Assembly (NCBI RefSeq): GCF_004138285.1
Contig: NZ_SCFN01000024.1
Span: 1 to 64,000 of the forward strand
DNA length: 64,000 bases
Source: Gottfriedia acidiceleris
Lineage (GTDB): Bacteria > Bacillota > Bacilli > Bacillales > Bacillaceae_G
Direction of reading: 5' to 3'
Shown in pieces: positions 61,996 to 64,000 of this stretch (its first letter is position 1; each line of letters starts with the position of its first letter). The position numbers and the translations under genes were made by a program. The notes under the pieces are model-generated. The model searched no databases. It worked only from the letters and a program-made list of their open reading frames with translations, and was not told the DNA's origin.

Positions 61996-62298
61996 TTGAT
62001 AACTATCATGAGCCAATTAAAGAACAGAATATTTAAAGACAGAATTAAACAAATAGTAATTATCCAAACTATTTTGATGATTCCAATGATGATGTATGTG
62101 GTTTATTCTTTTACATCGGATAACACTAATCATATATACGAAGGACTGTTTCATATTTCATTAGCAGCTATTTTTTTTTCAAATGTGATTGAGGAGAAAA
62201 TTTTAAAAAAGAAAGAATCTAATGCTCTTAATCTTTGGTTGATGTGTGCAATTATGTTTTTTATCATTGGAATAATCGATTTATTTTTTGATATTTAG
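61996..62298 (+). CDS. Small three-span membrane protein, unknown
   Basis: A 100-residue protein with hydrophobic segments at about 18-37, 45-62 and 78-98. TTG 61996 is preferred because GGAGAGA lies 5-6 nt before it; ATG 62008 is too far from that site. No family recognised. It is bracketed by R18 and R19. Confidence 0.5.
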   Translation: MITIMSQLKNRIFKDRIKQIVIIQTILMIPMMMYVVYSFTSDNTNHIYEGLFHISLAAIFFSNVIEEKILKKKESNALNLWLMCAIMFFIIGIIDLFFDI

Positions 62299-62307
62299 GT
62301 TGTTCTA

Positions 62308-62337
62308 ATGCAACACGTATGCCTTAGTTGCATAACG
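62308..62337 (+). repeat. Three-hairpin element, core-only copy R19
   Basis: ATGCAACACGTATGCCTTAG then TTGCATAACG: eroded palindrome with outer ends TGCAAC/GTTGCA. It starts 10 nt after the preceding stop codon. Confidence 0.65.
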
Positions 62338-62457
62338 AATAAAAGAATTTGAATTAACTATGAAACTTATTATAAGGTAGATCAAGTATATAAAAATCGT
62401 GAATAAGATCATTGGAAAGCATCTTATTATTGATATTCCATTTAAATCTAAGCAGTT

Positions 62458-63129
62458 TTATCGCCACTCAACAATTTCATCGAGATTTTGTCTTGTTTTT
62501 GGACGTTTGGGATCCTCTTTCCGATATCCAAAAGCGACCATACAGGCTACACCGAAATCGTTGTCGACAATGATACCCTCACTTTGCAAAATAGTAGTCA
62601 CCTGCTTTTTATCAAAACCTTCAATCGGACAGGAATCAATTCCAATTTGAGCCGCAGCTGTCATCATATTTCCTAATGCTATATAAGTTTGTTTATTTGC
62701 CCATTCAAAAATGAGACGGTCATTATCTTCAAGTTCTGTTTCGACAAAGAATTTGTAGAAATTGGAAAGACTTTGCACAATTTCCTCAGGCATAAGATGA
62801 ATGTCTTTCATCATTTTGATCACGTGAACGGAATCATGTCTTAAGCCTTGAGTTTTTCTAGCCAATATAACTACAAAATGGCTGGCAGTAGGCAGTTGAC
62901 CTTGGGCACCGCCAGATACAGGTTTTAATTTTTCGCGAAGCGTAGCATTCTGAATCACAACAAACTTCCAGGGCTCCAAGCCAAATGAACTGGGTGACAA
63001 CCTTCCTGTCTCCAAAATAAAGTGAAAATCTTCATCCGAAATCTTTTTATTGCTATCAAATGCCTTGCAAGCATGTCTGAAATGGTAGGCTTTTAAAATG
63101 TCCTGTTTTTTACTCTCAGTTCCTATCAT
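62458..63129 (-). CDS. NAD(P)H-dependent nitroreductase (NfsB/YfkO-like)
   Basis: A 223-residue FMN oxidoreductase. FMN contacts are expected in FRHACKAFDSNK (about 17-28) and RLSPSSFGLEPWKF (about 43-56); IGIDSCPIEGFD near 165 is the usual downstream motif. AAGGAAGG precedes the start. The gene is visibly richer in G+C than its surroundings (31 of 60 bases in 62881-62940 by my count), suggesting separate acquisition. Confidence 0.85.
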   Translation of the reverse strand: MIGTESKKQDILKAYHFRHACKAFDSNKKISDEDFHFILETGRLSPSSFGLEPWKFVVIQNATLREKLKPVSGGAQGQLPTASHFVVILARKTQGLRHDSVHVIKMMKDIHLMPEEIVQSLSNFYKFFVETELEDNDRLIFEWANKQTYIALGNMMTAAAQIGIDSCPIEGFDKKQVTTILQSEGIIVDNDFGVACMVAFGYRKEDPKRPKTRQNLDEIVEWR

Positions 63130-63229
63130 GTGGAAACATCCTTCCTTTTTCCAAATTATGGATATAAACCAATGTATACTCTTTGTTTTAAGAATTATGC
63201 TTCACTTTTCCTATGCAACAAATCTACTA

Positions 63230-63372
63230 GTTAGCGCAAAAAAAAGACTATCGAGACAGTCTTCTGAACTTCAACTATCATGGAAGAACAAATATACTTC
63301 CATTCACTGTTGTGAATCTTAGGGTTCATGGATGGCTAACGTATGCGTTAGTTGAAGATCACCAAAGGAAAC
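63230..63372 (+). repeat. Variant element R20 with 5' arm
   Basis: The left end has AAGACT-atcgagac-AGTCTT preceded by an A-run (a terminator shape on the minus strand). Then comes the arm ACTTCCATTCACTGTTGTGA ... GGTTCATGGATGGCTAAC shared with R10, and a good core GTATGCGTTAGTTGAAG. Confidence 0.68.
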
Positions 63373-63493
63373 GGTTCTCTTTAGATAAAAAAGGTAAATT
63401 TTACCATGACAGATTGATTGTCACATGTATAATGATAGTTAGAAAACTCATCATAGTTTTGCCAACCAAACTATTGAATAAAAAGGAGTGGCA

Positions 63494-63952
63494 ATGTTGG
63501 AAAAGAAAAAAATCTTCTATTGGATCATCCCAATCCTATTAATTGTCTTTTTAGGCAATGCTGCGCACGCTACAGAACAACAAGAAACCTCTAAAGTGAA
63601 ACAATCTTCTGCATTAAGGGGGCAATTCTACCTTGAAGACATAGTGAAAATATACGTACCATCTACATATAATGTTGATCAACCGATTGATAATACTCCA
63701 TATGTTAACAAGTCGTTAGAAGAATTCTCAAGAATGTTTGGAGGAGCAACAGCCATTGAGGGGACAGGATCGTGGCTATCTGATGATAATCAATTGGTCA
63801 AGGAGAAAGTAACGATTGTATATAGCTATGCAGAAGATTTAGATAAGGAAAAAATTAATCAAATAGTTGCCTATACCAAGTCTCTAAAGGAAGTTATGAA
63901 ACAAACATCAGTGTCTCTTGAAGTGAATGGGAAGATGTATTTTATTGAATAG
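63494..63952 (+). CDS. Secreted DUF3574-like protein
   Basis: A 152-residue exported protein with signal peptide (1 to about 26, ending AHAT). The outer domain has NKSLEEFSRMFGGATAIEGT (about 75-95) then GSWLSDDNQLVKEKVTIVYS, which matches the layout of DUF3574 proteins, where a W-x-D segment precedes a V-E/K-strand. I chose ATG 63494 because AAGGAG lies 7 nt before it. Function unknown. Confidence 0.6.
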   Translation: MLEKKKIFYWIIPILLIVFLGNAAHATEQQETSKVKQSSALRGQFYLEDIVKIYVPSTYNVDQPIDNTPYVNKSLEEFSRMFGGATAIEGTGSWLSDDNQLVKEKVTIVYSYAEDLDKEKINQIVAYTKSLKEVMKQTSVSLEVNGKMYFIE

Positions 63953-63961
63953 CTACTGTAA

Positions 63962-63996
63962 AGAAGCCTAGGGATTTTATATCTCAAGGCTTTTAA
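63962..63996 (+). terminator. Probable terminator
   Basis: AAGCCT pairs with AGGCTT with a loosely paired interior, followed by TTAAGT. It is weak and close to the window edge. Confidence 0.4.
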
Positions 63997-64000
63997 GTCT

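Noticed and set aside
62399-62650. Plus-strand ORF of 83 codons opposite the nitroreductase
   Set aside because: It is the antisense shadow of conserved nitroreductase codons and has no ribosome site.
63098-63542. Plus-strand ORFs between the nitroreductase and the DUF3574-like gene
   Set aside because: They run through the variant repeat R20 and lack ribosome sites; the real start downstream is ATG 63494.
1-64000. CRISPR array from the many regularly shaped repeats
   Set aside because: The copies are kilobases apart, diverged, and separated by genes; there are no constant-length spacers and no cas genes.
1-64000. Classical integron
   Set aside because: The gene-repeat alternation is suggestive, but no tyrosine integrase is present and the repeats lack recognisable attC R-boxes (no GTTRRRY-type core identified).

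Overview
The window is low-GC DNA of a spore-forming Bacillales bacterium (Bacillus sensu lato). The support is the gene set: a Zur-type zinc regulon, a SAM-I riboswitch ahead of yitJ-metH, hom-thrC-thrB, sporulenol/hopene-type cyclase, a LysM-3D wall protein with a WalR-like box, and strong AGGAGG-type ribosome sites. Species cannot be fixed from the sequence alone.

Layout. 0.6-6.5 kb is a zinc homeostasis block: COG0523 GTPase, YcgR/YcgQ pair and ZnuACB, with two perfect CGTAAT-N-ATTACG boxes. 6.7-14.6 kb is an accessory region of single genes (ABC exporter, a stand-alone EF-Tu domain-3 protein, an aminoglycoside-phosphotransferase-like kinase, HAD, LysR, DUF3892 and hypotheticals). 14.8-42.1 kb is mostly core: squalene cyclase, riboswitch plus methionine genes, threonine operon, LysM-3D protein, two M3 oligoendopeptidases, a heterodimeric ABC exporter, a nitroreductase, an amino-acid permease, and a lipoprotein with an orphan OppB/OppC-type permease pair. 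42.4-46.4 kb is accessory again (Nudix, DinB, GyrI-like, an internally duplicated protein, DUF1992). 46.5-58.7 kb is a carbohydrate region: an AraC regulator with two Gfo/Idh/MocA oxidoreductases, two TIM-barrel isomerase/epimerase proteins and a ThuA-like protein, which looks like oxidative (3-keto) glycoside breakdown; then a GH3 glucosidase and a long GH94 phosphorylase that resemble the beta-1,2-glucan pair of Listeria innocua. 59-64 kb is accessory (secreted protein, SUKH protein, DUF2975, small membrane proteins, nitroreductase).

The most striking feature is an interspersed element of about 88 bp, present in roughly 20 full, partial or variant copies. It has a palindrome (consensus AACTAACGCATGCGTTAGTT), a terminator-like hairpin whose stem changes with compensation, and a third hairpin that repeats the TTCAACTAA half-site. 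Copies occur only in the accessory stretches and there alternate almost one-for-one with single genes, often starting within 25 nt after a stop codon. The core operons from 15-42 kb and 45-58 kb hold none. This gives a cassette-like array of gene-plus-terminal-hairpin units; no recombinase is visible in the window. Two unrelated transport genes (znuA and the OppB-like permease) also share an unusual initiation layout, with a perfect hairpin between the Shine-Dalgarno sequence and the AUG.
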